The notes: generated by a model from the sequence alone, not told the origin. 64,000 nucleotides of DNA from Heligmosomoides polygyrus polygyrus (GCA_947396885.1 OX377202.1:20274001-20338000); one strand, 5' to 3'. Shown: positions 1-12,112, counted from the first letter of the stretch. A program made the numbers and translations.

Positions 1-133
1 TAGGGGGGGGGGTACGATGCAAATTCCACTTCTAAGAGCAAAGTTAATTTAAGGAAATTTAAGCTCCTTTTTAGCCTCCGGCCCACCTAATTTTCAACGA
101 CCTGGCCCATGCGACAGCGTTCCTGGTGGAAAA

Positions 134-402
134 TTAGATAGGCCGACCACGTATATAATGCGCTTCGCAGACACTTGATGGACGAGATGCGGCTCTACTG
201 GATTCCGCGAGATAAAAGAACACCTGGACGTCCACCATTCCGTTGGTCGGACTTCTTCGTGAAAGCCCTAAACGAGCGATATGACGCTTTCCGTGTTCCT
301 CGAGCGAGGGGGGCCTATTGGAGCACTCTGGCACGCGACAGGGACGAATGGAGACGCTGCTGGCGCCTGGTCGAGCAACTCGAACTTCGGGACGTCAGGT
401 GA
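134..402 (+). pseudogene. RTE-type retrotransposon, 3' end of the reverse-transcriptase ORF (fragment)
   Basis: The plus-strand frame ending at 402 reads RLYWIPRDKRTPGRPPFRWS, then a Trp/Arg-rich tail with ARDRDEWRRCW. This is the C-terminal signature of nematode RTE-clade non-LTR elements (R-P-x-G-R-P-P-x-R-W, then A-R-D-R-x-x-W). The same signature occurs in the longer copies at 18613-19002 and 49960-50397. No reverse-transcriptase catalytic motifs remain upstream, so this is a 5'-truncated, dead insertion. Confidence 0.7.
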
Positions 403-1385
403 TACAGGTGATTTAGCCTGCGCAATAAATTGCGGTGGCTTCACGATAGACAAGACAGTGCTTCATGCTTCCCATACAGGTCCGGTAGTGAATGACCATC
501 TCCTAAGGAATAAAAGGCCCGATTAGACCGGGAGGGCTATTAGACTGACGATTAAGGGTTTATGGATTTACCCGATTTATCGTCACTTGCATACTAACTT
601 TTTTACCGAAATTAATCGCCGTTATTTTTTGGAGTCGCCTTAAGAAAACGTAAAAACTCTCGCTTATCAAGCTAACGATACCCGGTATGGAATCCGCGAT
701 ACTCTGAAGACGCCCTAGCAGCCTATGAAATACTTGAAATTAACGACTGCATCGGACCAGCACTTTGAAACAGTCTCACTTCGGCTTGCAATAGTACAAT
801 TTTAGCCGGTGAAAGTTTTGGAAAGGTAGACCGAACCCCTTATTGACGGTGAGATCCCACTTGCTACTTCGATACTCGTGATATGATGGTTTTACTTTTC
901 CGCCAGCTTAATTCGATCCAACTAAAACGTAATGTAGCTATTTAAGAGCAGGAAGAGTTTTACTCTGGAGTTCCGGGCAAAAATCCACTGAACTCTTAGA
1001 CTCTTCACGAGTTTTGTATACACTCACCTAGCTCTGCTGATTCTAAACTATTTTTATGCTATTCCGTTCCAAAATTCTTAATTGGAAAGGGTTTCTTCTG
1101 TCGGAGTACATTTTTTTCAATTAGACTCAGAACCCTATAAATTATATGGGCCTTGACCTCTATGTTATTCGCAGATTTGATGTTGCCTCATACTTTTAAA
1201 ATATTTTTTAACAAGAAAAAACTTAGAACTGATCTCTACTGCTCGTAGAAAACGGTTGTTCTAGAATATAGGATGTTTTAGAATATCCTTGCTTGTGCTT
1301 GCCTTGGGAGTTTTTTAGATGTTTATCGTTTCTTGAAGCTAGGTGAACTATGTACTTTCACTTGTTGAGAAGAGGATGGTGGTGA
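403..1385. other. No recognisable feature
   Basis: AT-rich sequence with stops in all frames. I see no splice-bounded exon, RNA gene or clear repeat. Confidence 0.5.
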
Positions 1386-1640
1386 AGGATAAGAGACGGC
1401 GCTAACCAGTTTTTTGTTCGGGATGCGCCACGTATTCTACTTTTACGAAATATCTTGGAGGCGATTGAATGCAAACTTGGCCATGTAATGGCTTTTCGGT
1501 GACCTACTGTTGAAAACGTCAGTGATTCAACCTTTCTGGACAGGTGTACCACTACCAGTTTACGACATCGAAAGGATGGACGACTGGGTTTGTTTGGGCT
1601 CGAACGAAGATTGCCGATTCGGGATGCATGCGCCAGCCTT
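1386..1640 (-). repeat. tRNA-derived SINE, diverged copy
   Basis: It begins with the SINE 3' block (GATGCGCCACGTATTCTAC at about 1421), seen here in reverse orientation as in the better copy at 37003-37285. The internal block and a B-box-like GCTCGAACGAAG follow near 1608. The A-box end is not convincing, so this is an old or 5'-truncated copy. Confidence 0.5.
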
Positions 1641-3314
1641 CGGCTCCTTCGGACATACGACCATTGGAATCAAAGGGGAATACGAGTGGATCGTCCAGTG
1701 GGCAGCGAATACGATTCAGGACTTCACATCCAGAATTATTGAAGCTTGTACTGTTAAAAGCGGTTGCTGGCAAAGTATTAGACAGCTGAGGTGTTATTTA
1801 TGATAAAGCTGTCTTTTCCAGGTAGTGCAGTGGGAGGAGGCGACGGTGGTTGCGTACACCCCGAATCGAATTTCTTTGTTATTCTTTGTTTGAATCCGTC
1901 TACGGCAAGCAGGCCTTCCATTCCTCCGGAATTCTTGAGTTAGTAGCAGACTTGCCTGAGACCTATCCCTGAGTGGGGAAGCAGTTCACTGACTCTTGGA
2001 CAATGGCGGCAAAGCTGAAAACACATTAGTCTATACCGTGAACTATCCTATAGGTTCCCCTAAAGAGGAACACCTTTATTCAAAATTTCCTAGTGGGAAA
2101 AATCCACAGTGTAAGCACTAGCGTTTTGCTTTTCTAGCGATGCCTTTCTCCGACTGGGACAAATCCTTGGCATAAGGAAACTGTTTTGACATCGGCTTGA
2201 CATTGTAAGAGTAAATTCATGCGCACAGTGCCTAGAGAGAAGTACATAGATACATGGCACATCCCAAACAGAGATTGATTAGCACAACTATTTGCTTTAT
2301 CATTGGGCGTGAAACCCTTCTGGAGTTGGAAAGTTGGAGATTTCATGAAAATGTTTGCTCCCATGATGTTATAAATCGAAGTGGGTTGAAATTTGCGTAG
2401 CCCTATTGAATTCTTGATAACGTAAATTTAACGTTCTCACTTCATAAAAGAAATTTTTTAACTCCTTTTTCTTTTTAGAGTCTGAATTGTAGCATTGCAT
2501 GCTGCTAGAATGCTTCCTACTTAACTAGACTATTTAGGGACACTTCGAAACGGCAAGGTGGAGGAGAGCCGCTCTTTAAAGTCCTTCTACATTGCTGAAA
2601 GTGCCGACAAATTCTTACAGATGCAGCTACCACGTTCCATCCTTGATGATTCTCGGCATGGAGGAGTATTCACTTGTTCACTGCAGTGCAGAACTGATAT
2701 CCAAGACTACGTTTCTAGTCAGCTGACGTTTAGGCGAGTTTGCCCTTCTCAGATTCTCAAACTTGGGTAATCAAAGCACGACCAGGGTCCAGATTCCTCA
2801 AAGAGTTACAGCAGTTTTAGAGAGAAAATGCAGTTGAAATTCCCGACAGTGCGATATGGTGAAACATTTCGCTGCGCTATCAGGGATTCCAACTGTGTTT
2901 TCTCCGTTAAATTGCTGCAAATCGTTGATAAATCTGGCCCCAAAAGGCGAATTCGCCGTCAGAAAAATGTACGATCTTCAGACCCTTTTACGCTTTGCTC
3001 TACTAAATTCTTAAAGGAGAGGTAGCAACAAAGCGTACGACGGCGACAACGAGAATTGCGTTGGTTCCGGTGATCTCTTATACCACTTGAGTGTCAATAT
3101 TGCGTAGGGCATTCACTCTGCTCCCGAACTAAGCTTTTCCGTGTAACGCCGGCCGTGACTCATCTCTGTCTATACGGCATTGAATGGAAATACAGCAGAC
3201 CTATGCTCGCTCTTCGAGCACTAGTTCGGCGGCGGCGACAGCGCGAGGTGATAGATCAGGCGGTGAACAAGGTCGTAGCATGATGCATCCATCTGAAGCT
3301 AATCTCTAGGAAAT
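1641..3314. other. No recognisable feature
   Basis: Only short frames occur, without family signatures. The stretch near 3080-3110 (TCTTATACC..GAGTGTCAATATT) resembles short pieces near 12954 and 46224, so it may hold part of a dispersed repeat. Confidence 0.4.
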
Positions 3315-4246
3315 GGTCTCTTGCATAGCACTGCATGCTTTCGAAAGAAAATGATTTGCTCTATCAGAACATGCATTGCATTTCTTTTTTCATCATGAAC
3401 TTTGTCAATTTTTAGGTCGTTGAAGTGAAAAGTGAAAAAGTGAAAAAGTAGCCATTTGCGCACTTGTTCTCTCCGCTTAGGTTTTTAATTTTTTAAGCAG
3501 TTTTTGACAGCATTTGGAAGACAATGTTCTGCACTACAAGAATATGTGTTGGTCCTATGTTCTCACTTGCCCTTTATTGGTTTTTAGGCCATCAAATTGG
3601 GAATTCCGACTTTTTCGCCCGAATTTTTACCAAAACTCCGGTTCTGTGGTTGGACTTTTTTGCTTGGTGTCATATGTCGTTTGGTAGAGGATGTCTTGCT
3701 CAGTAAGAATTTGTGTCGCGTTTATTGGCTCACGCTGATTTTGTCGAATATCGACAATTGAAAAAGGAGAAGGAGTTGTTGTTGAAGACGATTTATCTCT
3801 TTTTGGCATTTTGTTGACATTCAATAGAAATCAATAAACTCGACACATATTCTTATAGAGCTGGACATTTTCTTTCAAATGACATATAACAACAACCCAA
3901 AAAGTCCAACACAGAGCAGGAGCTGTCGGCAAAAACAACCATCCTCCTTCGGACGTCCCAATTTGATGGCCTAAAAATCAATAAAGGACAAGTGAGGAAA
4001 TAGGACCAACACATATTCTTGTAGTACAGAACATTTTCTTCCAAATGCTATGAAAAACTGCGCGAAAATTACAAACCTAAGCGGAGAGAACAAGTGCGCA
4101 AATGGCTACTTTTTCACTTTTTCACTTTCCACTTCAACGACCTAAAAATTGACACAATTCATGATGATGAGAAAAGAGATGCAATACATGTTCTAATAGA
4201 GAAAATCATTCTCTTTCGAAAGCTGTGCAGCGCTATGCAAGAGACC
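3315..4246. mobile_element. Foldback (near-palindromic) element, about 0.93 kb
   Basis: The left end GGTCTCTTGCATAGC is mirrored by GCTATGCAAGAGACC at the right end. Matching continues inward through the ACTTGTTCTCTCCGCTTAGG block (left about 3460, right about 4077) and the CATCAAATTGGGA block (left about 3589, right about 3955). It continues towards an apex near 3780, giving arms of roughly 420 bp. Each arm also seems to contain a degenerate tandem duplication (the AAGAATATGTGTYG..TTATTGG motif occurs twice per arm). No transposase is seen. The architecture resembles C. elegans Tc4-like foldback elements, but the terminal sequence was not matched to a known family. Confidence 0.8.
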
Positions 4247-4396
4247 GCCGGCGAAATCTGCAGTGAATCGTTGAAAAAAACGGCGGGGACTTATGGGACA
4301 ACCTAATAGTTAGATTTCATTAGAAAATAAAAGTATAGGAAATAGGAACATTGTCTTAACAAATTTGTTTAAGACTGCAGCGGCTGATATAGCGGA

Positions 4397-4687
4397 TACA
4401 TGTTGTTACAAGATGTTTTGCTACGATCAAAACACTTGCATAAGGCGGGAATCGAACCTGCACCTATTGCTTTCCGGGCAGCGATGCGCCGCCTTTCACC
4501 AGCGGCGCTGTTTGACCGCACGTGCTGATACGCTCGAGGATATCGTGGATGCTACGTGCATTCGAACAGCGTCGTTGGTGTAATGGCGTAGAGCATTCCC
4601 GTCCGGTGAGCAGGAGGTCCGTGTTCGAGTCCCGCCTGACGTTAGAGGTTTGATCGCAACAGAACATCGTTGTAGCAGCTTACATGA
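4397..4687. repeat. Inverted pair of tRNA-like units
   Basis: The two halves are inverted copies. The left half, read on the minus strand, has CTGGTGAAAGGCGGCGCAT (A-box-like) and GGTTCGATTCCCGCC (B box). The right half, read on the plus strand, has TTGGTGTAATGGCGTAGAGC and GTTCGAGTCCCGCC. Flanking blocks (GATGTTTTGCTACGATCAAA and its mirror TTTGATCGCAACAGAACATC) extend the symmetry. T stems and anticodon arms pair poorly, so these look like tRNA-derived repeats or pseudogenes rather than working tRNA genes. Confidence 0.6.
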
Positions 4688-4773
4688 TCGACACCAGCCA
4701 ACTGAGGCTTAAAGAAAATGAACTGAATCATTTTATGTAAAGTTCAATGAACGCGGTGTAACATAATATACTA

Positions 4774-5664
4774 CCAGGTTGATCGAAAAGTCTTGCAACA
4801 TTAGCACAACAATATTACAATACAGTACAATATAATACAATATACAAAAACTCAGTCCACGAGGTATTCCTCATACAAGTCTAAGATCCTGCCTCACCTT
4901 TCAGGCAGCCTTTCAATTCCTTTCCGGCGGAATTCCGAGGGCTGTGAGGAAAAGAATTCAGAAGCCTCCATTTCCAGTTGACGTCGATCATCATACTCTC
5001 TACCTCGAAGATGCTGCTTCAGAGCTCTGAGCAGGTAGAAAACAGAAGGAGCGAGATCTGAAGAGTACGGTAGATGGGGCAGAACATCCCAGCCTAACTC
5101 CTGGATTTTGTCGTGACCCACTTTTGCAACATGAAGACGTGCGTTGTCGTGCAGCAGGGAGACATTTTCCCGTTCTGGGCATTTTTGGTGCATGGCGTCG
5201 GCCAAGCTCTGGAGCTGGGTAGCGTATATGCTACAGATGCTGTGACTCTGGACTCCCTATCCAGCAACTCCCAGTAGAGTATGCCTTCTGAACACAAAAG
5301 AGGGGTGTCCGGAACGAGGTCGATCTTCGAGAGAGATATCTCCAGCCTTGAAGCTCTGATACCAACGGGACGGGCCTCTGCGGAGTAGTGAATGACTTCC
5401 TCCTTGAATGCAGCGCAGATGTCGGAGGCTGCAGTCCCAGCGGAATGGCCTTGCAGGAATTCGTAGTGGACGATAGGTCGTAGCATGCTGCTGCTTTTCG
5501 TTGACATGGCTGCTGTATTCCTACTCGACGAGGCCTATAGAGTATGCTTGAAGAAGGCTCGAGAATGTACTGTGACGTCATCCCACAAGATCAATACTGT
5601 AAGAGCTTTAACAAATTCAACGGGCAGTAGTGCAAAGTGTTGCAAGACTTTTCGATCAACCTAA
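4774..5664 (-). mobile_element. mariner element with internally deleted transposase
   Basis: Terminal inverted repeats (AGGTTGATCGAAAAGTCTTG at the left, its complement at the right) are bounded by TA at 4772-4773 and 5665-5666. Minus-strand frames give a mariner N-terminus (HYEFLQGHSAGTAASDICAA, helix-turn-helix region) and, in another frame, a catalytic-domain end with LLHDNARLHVAKVG and PHLPYSSDLAPS. At 891 bp it is shorter than the usual 1.3 kb. The middle, including the first catalytic Asp region, is missing and the frame is broken, so it is non-autonomous. It belongs to the same family as 14276-15022. Confidence 0.85.
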
Positions 5665-5666
5665 TA

Positions 5667-7905
5667 CATTGTAACATAAGCGCTTCACTTGCAACAAAGA
5701 ATGGAGAGCAAAATACACCTCTGTGGACTGATGCCCGCAACGGGCCGGGAAGGCATCTTAAAACGTTAGTTGGATCAGGCAGACTCCGAGGTTCCCCTGC
5801 GTTTTCTGGTTCTATGCGAAACCGTTTTATGTGAATGTTCTGCGAGCGTATACAACCTCGGTGTGGACACCAGCCCACTAAGTACTAGCCCGAGGTAACT
5901 AACAAAAATATAATTTAAAACCTCTCAATGGAATGTTCTAGAAAAATCACCAGGAAAAGTAGTTTTCCAAGCGCTTTTTGTTAGCGCTTTCGAAAATCAT
6001 TTTAAATACGCCCAGCGATCGAAAACATTAACACCTTCTCGATTGTTCCAGGTGGTGAGAAGAAGTATTTTGGGGTGCGCACCGCCAAGTGGGGATAGGC
6101 AGATCTTACAAGAGGATCATACCAGTATCTTAGAGGATGCGAGGATGAGGCTGACGTGGTTGCGGAAAACTTTTGTAGCTCCTGAGTGTATTATTTCCAA
6201 AAATTCAAATGCGCCATAGAAGGTGCGAAAATAGCACGAAAATAAGAATAGCAGAAGGAATCGGGCGCTGTGCCGCCTGATGTCATGGCAGCAAACCCAT
6301 AGCCGAAGCTCAAACTGGCTGGCATAAGAGCGCGCTGTCCTCTCGCCATTTATGTCTGTGCTAGAAGGGGTTTTTTGCTCATTTTTGCTTATTCCAATAA
6401 ATTTTTCAGAAGCAGTCCTTATCGAGAGTGAGCCCTGCAAACTAGTGAAGACTAATGGAAAAATTGATAAACTTATTGAGAAAAAGTCCCTTTAAAATTC
6501 AGCTGAATTTCAGAAAATTCCTGTTAAGTCATTAAGCCATATTTTAACAACAAAAAAATGCCGTTAATTCGTTAAATCGTTAACCGCTAAATGTGTACCC
6601 TTGATCGTAATGTAAAAATCACCTAAGATTAATCTATTAATGATAGTATAATAGTAACAAAGTACTGGTACCATGACGCCATTCTTGTTTCGCCTGTTCT
6701 CATTCACTTCATATTCCTTGTTATTTCTGCCTAGTTGTTTTACCCCGTCTATTACGTCTCATAATTGCCATGTTCCCGTTCATTTTCTCGCGGAGAAGTT
6801 GCACAGTTAGCAGCTTTTCTGTTACTCGATTGTTGAATTATGAGTCGTCACACATGTTGTGTCCTCGAAATAAACAAACAAACCAACCTGAGAACGCTTG
6901 TCGGTGTTTTGTTAGAGCTTCTTGTTGCATCGCCTACTAACGGTGTCTGTTCTTCGGACTGTGTTAGTCGGGACTGTTGGACCTAATATGTATCACTTAA
7001 GTATCACTCCATCGGTCAACTCGGCTGCATGAGGAAGCTGCCTGCCGTCCACCGAGTTCAGAGGTGATACGGTGACTCAGTAGGTGGTGCTACAATGCAT
7101 GGTTCCTCAGCAGACAAACTATGTTCGCGCGAGCTGTTTACCTACTTCGACACGTGAATAGCCTCCTCTGCCCGGCTGATCACCGATCACTAGGCCTTGT
7201 TGCAAACGGTGATTCATAGTGTTTGTTCAGCGTACGGAAGCCAAAAATATTTGTTTGCCGCATCGATAGGAGTTCACTGATATCATTTGTCCTCCAAAAA
7301 TCTACAGGAACTGAAGCTGTAATGTGCTATTCAGAACCGCAATTTCCTACTGGACGCGTAGTTCCTTTTCGAACAAAAAAGAAAGAGACCTATGCTTGCC
7401 ATTGGTATCCAAAGTTTTCGAGGCGCCGGGACGTATGTACAGTTGAGGAGCTAAGGGGGCGGTTTATTTTGAGTAAAGCTGTACATCATTACAAGGTTCG
7501 CTATCTCTATTTTAAAGTGTTCGAGAAACAGTTCCACTGCTGTTTTCTAAACAACGCCTTGCCGACCTAGAACCTAAATTTCGATTTAACTCTCTCGTCT
7601 CTCTCAAAGTCGCTTTTACAATATTCAAGCTATAAAGTTCCACGACAGGAAAATCGAGTTTTTTCGTTGTCACGGAAGTACGTGAATTGTTCATTCTGCG
7701 TTGTCCTCTTATACACTTCACATTTCTTTAAAACTGTATGTTCCTCACCAAGTAAGAAAAAGGGTCCCAATGAAGTTGTGGAATATAACAAACTTAAAGA
7801 ATGGCAGGAATATTCATGACGATAAAGCACCAAGAATGCTCGGTCCGTCAATGGATAGATGTCCGTCTTTGTTCAGAACCGCATTCGAACAAGCGTGACC
7901 CACTA
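5667..7905. other. No recognisable gene
   Basis: Several frames of 65-115 codons exist (for example 7223-7570), but none shows a domain, signal peptide or exon boundaries consistent with a conserved gene. No convincing repeat was identified. Confidence 0.4.
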
Positions 7906-8139
7906 TTAAGTCGTTGCATATGAAGTGGCCGATTTTGCCTGAAAACTTTGAGAGATCATAACTTGGTGTTGAAGCATCTTTATTAAATAATAGAAATAGG
8001 CACCATTACAACTAATACACTTTCTCAACGCAATAGTACCTTAGACATTCTATTTTTGTGTTTAAAAACTACAGAACTACTAGGAAGTCGACCAAAAATT
8101 GAGGTATCAAAATTAGGCATTTCATATGCAACCACCTAT
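7906..8139. mobile_element. mariner-derived MITE, 234 bp
   Basis: TA duplications at 7904-7905 and 8140-8141 bound inverted ends: GTCGTTGCATATGAAGTGGC at the left and the complement of GGTTGCATATGAAATG at the right. The left two thirds match the 3' end of the mariner at 26677 (shared AGATCATAACTT and CATTACAA blocks). This indicates a deletion derivative mobilised in trans by that family. Confidence 0.75.
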
Positions 8140-8339
8140 TATTAGGTTAAGTCTTAAATTTTGCAACATTTCTGTTTTTTTTTGGAGTTCAAAGTAAAGT
8201 CGCTGAAGTATTATATTCTGTTTGAAAGTTTGTTTCCTAGCGATCATTTTGAGTTAGGAGCCCATATTTTTTCTTTCATCGTTGAAAAGTTTTATTCACT
8301 AAAACGATGACCACCCAAAGTAAAGAAGTGTGTGATTCC

Positions 8340-8949
8340 ATTTTCAATTAGTTCAAGCTCGGCAGCAACCCAGCGACGGGGGTCAAGCATAAATTATTGG
8401 AGATGGTATCAGCAGTTCCATTCCGCCCAGAAGGGCAACAAGGCATACCACTCCAGGGAAGATCAACCGCAGTAAACAAAGGGCGCCTACGCCAATCCAT
8501 CAAGGAATTCTTCTTCCGTCAAGTCGAATTTCACACTAAGACTGACCGCTGATCTCCACACCTCCCGGTTAACCACCGCTCGTCGGCTGTAGAGGACTGC
8601 AAAGTCGCCAAAATCGCCTCCGTCAGGGTCTCATGCCTTGACGGAAACCCAAGTAAATCGCTTCCGACTGCCGAGAGCTCCGGCACCGGTTCAAGCGAGG
8701 CTTGGATCGAATCCTTGCCAGCAATGAAAAGGGGATGCTTCACTGCAACTGCTCGAGCTGGGCGTTCTGACGGCAAAACCGTAGCTCCATCGAAAGAAGG
8801 TCCAGCTGTGGGTTTGGTGGATGCGTAGTGGTCCAGTGCACCCGGAGCTGCTCCACCTAGTCAGACCATCCTCGACGCTAGCCTTTCCAACAACTCGAGT
8901 AGTTCCAGCAAAAATTAGTGGAGAAAGAACTCGATACGAGGCAATGTTT
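8340..8949. other. Unassigned sequence with a minus-strand open frame
   Basis: A minus-strand frame at 8531-8776 (81 codons) is open but has no motif I recognise. It may be degraded retroelement sequence. No function is assigned. Confidence 0.2.
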
Positions 8950-9320
8950 CATCCAGGGCAAGAGCCGACCGCTTACCGCACTTCAGACGCTGGGAAAAAT
9001 TTAGGAATTAGGCTAGGCCAAGATCATGCAACCACCATACACCCAGGAAATTGCACCGTCTGACTGCCATCTGCGTCTGTCGATGGATCAATTCCTCCAT
9101 GATAAGCGCTTCGCCACAGTCGATGGCGGTAGTGCACGTCTTCTTCAGGTCGAAACCGACGAAATTCCACAGAGAAATCCACTCAGTTCATGGAAATCGA
9201 AAGAAACTCATTAGAAATAACGGCAATTCCTTCGTTTAAGTTAATCATTTCTCTTTTATGGTATAACCTAATTCTTGTTGGGAGACAAATTTTGTTGGGA
9301 AATTTATGACTCAACCTAAT
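8950..9320 (+). pseudogene. mariner transposase C-terminal remnant
   Basis: The plus-strand frame contains PPYTQEIAPSDCHLRLSMDQ, the degenerate form of the mariner HPPYSPDLAPSDYH catalytic-core motif. A typical FF/K-rich C-terminus follows. ACTCAACCTAATA near 9310 could be the inverted-repeat end. N-terminal and first-Asp regions are absent. Confidence 0.6.
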
Positions 9321-9484
9321 ATTTATTTTGACAGCGGATGCCTGACTGCTATGCACTGCGGTGAATTACTACCGTTGAAAAGACCGAGAAACCGTATGAG
9401 ATAGACAATGTTGTAATTTTTATTCTCTCAGTTTATACAATCAAAGCATCTGGTTTTACAGAGAAAAGACAGCTGTCTGTTTCT

Positions 9485-10575
9485 TTAATTTATACAGTCA
9501 ATAGATTCGCCGTTGAATTTGTTGGCCAGATTTATTGTCCCGATGTCGTAGGTGGCCTTTGGCTGCTTGCCGGCAGTAATGAAGTTGTCTGGTATCGTAA
9601 TGCCGAGCTTCTTGTAGCAGGGCTGAAAGAGAGATGGCCGTCTTTATTACATTCACGGGTCAATTTAAATGCAGTTCTATACCATTTCTTTCGCTAAAAA
9701 ATCTAAAGTTAATAACGCAGAAAACTAAGTATTTTATGTACATGACTGGCTGCGCCGGCTATCGCTTGCACCCTATTCCAAGCCTTTCGTTCAGGTTTTC
9801 TGCCAGGCCGACGAAGCCTTCTATTCCTCAGAGCTCGGTGAATTGGTATCAGGCTAGTTTCGAAATGAGAAAACGCTGACTGTTCACTGCAAATCATTGT
9901 AAAGACCAAATATGTCATCTGGGATGGGATCCCCTCCCCTCTAGGATGCGCCACGCATTCTACATATGTGGAATGTTGTGGGGCAATTGAATATGTAGTG
10001 ACTAGCGGTGGCCAGCCGATAAAAAATGCATGGTTTTGTCCTTTTCAGACAACTCTGGTACCTATACACCACCCCGGAGAGATGGGTAGGTTTGGTTAGT
10101 CCCGGCGGTAAACCCGAACCAAGAACCGGATTCGTGGCGAAGACGACAGTTGATGCATCTTATTCGACTGCGCTATCGCGTCATCTCTCTGAACCTACCC
10201 CGTTGTAGTTGCACTTGTGATAGATGTTCACTTTTGGATCGATGGTAGAGAATTCTCTCTTGCTTCCGGACAGCTGGAATTCGCCGTTGCCGTTCGTTCG
10301 TCCCTCGGCCATTTTGCGATCGAACGCTGAAAATTCGTTTCATCTCACTTTTCGTAGTCGAATCCGTATGAGTTTATGTAAAACTCATGAAGCTATGGAG
10401 GATGTGAGGGCGACTCACTCAGGTCCTTCTCGTACAGCTTCACCTTTACTCCTGATGCTGGCCTCCCTTCGCAGATGAGTCGCCCTACGACGGCTACGGA
10501 CTGTTCACGTCCGAAGTAGTGCAGTAGAGCTGAGCAGCAGGGGACGAGTAGAATAGTTAACACGAGTAGTCGCAT
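9485..10575 (-). CDS. Transthyretin-like family protein A (3 exons, 140 aa)
   Basis: Predicted secreted protein of the nematode TTR-like family (Pfam Transthyretin-like), small beta-sandwich proteins abundant in parasite secretions; the individual role is unknown. Exons are 10419-10575, 10199-10326 and 9485-9622. Donors are GTGAGT and GTAGGT, and both acceptors end TTTCAG. Joined length is 423 bp with the stop in frame. The start gives a signal peptide (MRLLVLTILLVPCCSA). Family landmarks follow: VVGRLICEGRPASGVKVKLY, then FQLSGSKREF, DPKVNIYHKCNYNG, PCYKKLGITIPDNFI and a terminal IDCIN, with the conserved Cys residues present. The second intron (576 bp) holds two opposed SINE copies. It is intact and likely functional. 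Confidence 0.88.
9745..9930 (+). repeat. tRNA-derived SINE, diverged, in TTR A intron 2
   Basis: A weak A-box-like GGCTGCGCCGGCTATCG is followed by the SINE body (GGTGAATTGGTATCAG near 9837, CTGCAAATCATTGTAAAGACC near 9885). These correspond to the same blocks in the 13573-13864 copy. It is diverged throughout. Confidence 0.55.
9938..10182 (-). repeat. tRNA-derived SINE in TTR A intron 2
   Basis: In reverse orientation it starts with the 3' block GGATGCGCCACGCATTCTAC and contains GGTGGCCAGCCGAT. It ends with a reversed B box (CCCGAACCAAGAACCGG) and a reversed A box (CGACTGCGCTATCGCG). Together with the neighbouring plus-strand copy it makes a potential intron hairpin. Confidence 0.75.
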
Positions 10576-11445
10576 TATGATATCTGAAGTTCTAGAGGAA
10601 ATTCTACGGGACTTTAGTTCGAAAATAGATACTAAGGAGCACTTCTCGTTGAGCAGAGGACAATCCTGTCTTCTCAAAGAATTTCAAGAAATATTTCTAG
10701 CTAAGCAGTGCTAAACTGAAATCAGAGATTTTTACAAGCTTTATTGGCTGAAGTTTTAGCGTGTTCTCCTTTTTCAAAGTCTAAAAAAGTGCCGAAATAA
10801 AAAGAGAACATTAGGCCAAACATTGCCACGAACCTCGCAAAGGTTTGAAGACTCAACGAGCAGCAAGAGGTATTAATCTTTTGTGGTCCACTTTGGTCCA
10901 CTTTGGTCTTGAGAATATTGGATAGCTTCAACTTTCAGAAGGCCAGAGTAGACGACACAAGGTGTAAGAATCCTAGAAAGCGAGGCTGATGAAAGTGGCG
11001 AGCTTGAGAGCTATATAGACCCATTACCCCCTCCATTTCAGCCTTGGGCCATTGACCTGTATCTAGAATCCCTCCAGGGTTTTACGAGCGTTAGTGTGGC
11101 TCTCCTGTGCCAAAACTCTGAATGTGACCCCCAAATCGCCGCAATTACGGTCGCTTACCCTGTGGCAACTCAGTGCAGTTGTATGGTGTGACCTGGTCTT
11201 CCCTTCTAGGTATGCTTTAGAACGAATATGGAGAGGTGAAGCTTAGCTGTTTTATCGATGTATTCACCTCCAAGATGCTCTATCTAGCAGGCCTAGCCGA
11301 AGACCTATCTACTGACTTTGTCTCCAGAAGCTGATAATATCAATCGCAGCTGGTTCATAAATGGATTCGGTCTACTTGTTGTGAATTTTATCCGGCAGTC
11401 AACTGTTGTCCACTTGTTGTGAATTCTTTTTACCGGTCTGCTATA
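10576..11445. other. Upstream region of TTR A, no further gene seen
   Basis: I found no TATA box or repeat that I would defend. Unlike TTR B, C and D, no SINE end lies just upstream of this start codon. Confidence 0.4.
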
Positions 11446-11880
11446 GTTGTGCTCGAACGAATACATTCGAATAATTGCTCGGATGATTTGTTTGAAAAAT
11501 TGTTCGAGTACACGAATATTCGATATTTCTAGAATTTCGAATATTCGTTTCAGTTCGAATATCGATGGCTTCAAAAGTTGAATCTTCGTTCAAATTCGAA
11601 CACCGAGGGGAAGCTGTATTCGAGTATTATTCGAAAATCAATCAATTTTATTCGATTATCGAATAAACTTCAAATCCCAAAGTACAGAACCTGATTCGAA
11701 TATATCATTTGACTATTCGATTATTTAAATAATTGCGAAATGGGCTTATTCATTTCAATCATTTTAAAAAACTGGTGAGCGAAAATCTGGTATTAAATTC
11801 GCGTTTGATCACTCGATCGAAATTTTTCGCCTTCGAATAAATTTGCTCATTCATTCGTTCGATAAATTTCTCAAAAACAC
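11446..11880. repeat. Cluster of degenerate ATTCGAAT palindromes
   Basis: TTCGAA or ATTCGA/TCGAAT occurs many times over about 430 bp, for example GAATATTCGATATTTC and GTTCGAATATCGATGG. The spacing is irregular rather than a fixed tandem period. Each site is self-complementary. The origin is unclear: a decayed satellite or a nested inverted repeat. Confidence 0.55.
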
Positions 11881-12112
11881 CACCGTACGGTCTACATATT
11901 CGCAAGATTCCTACTCCAAACCGCTCACATGGGAAATGGCAATCGATGCTGATTGCTCGATCGATGATGTTTACTTCTAATGAAGCTCATCTACTGGCAA
12001 AGTTCATTTTCTTGATGCACTTCACAGATAGTTAACCCTGAGCCGAAATTCATGACCTTAACGATGGAGTAGCTGTGAAACCCTCATGCTGTAACCATTT
12101 TTGCTCAGATGA

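Noticed and set aside
4443..4640. Functional tRNA genes
   Set aside because: A and B boxes are present, but T-arm and anticodon-arm pairing is poor and the units form an inverted repeat, so they are treated as tRNA-like repeats.
7223..7570. 115-codon plus-strand frame as a gene
   Set aside because: No domain, signal peptide or splice-bounded structure; composition looks non-coding.
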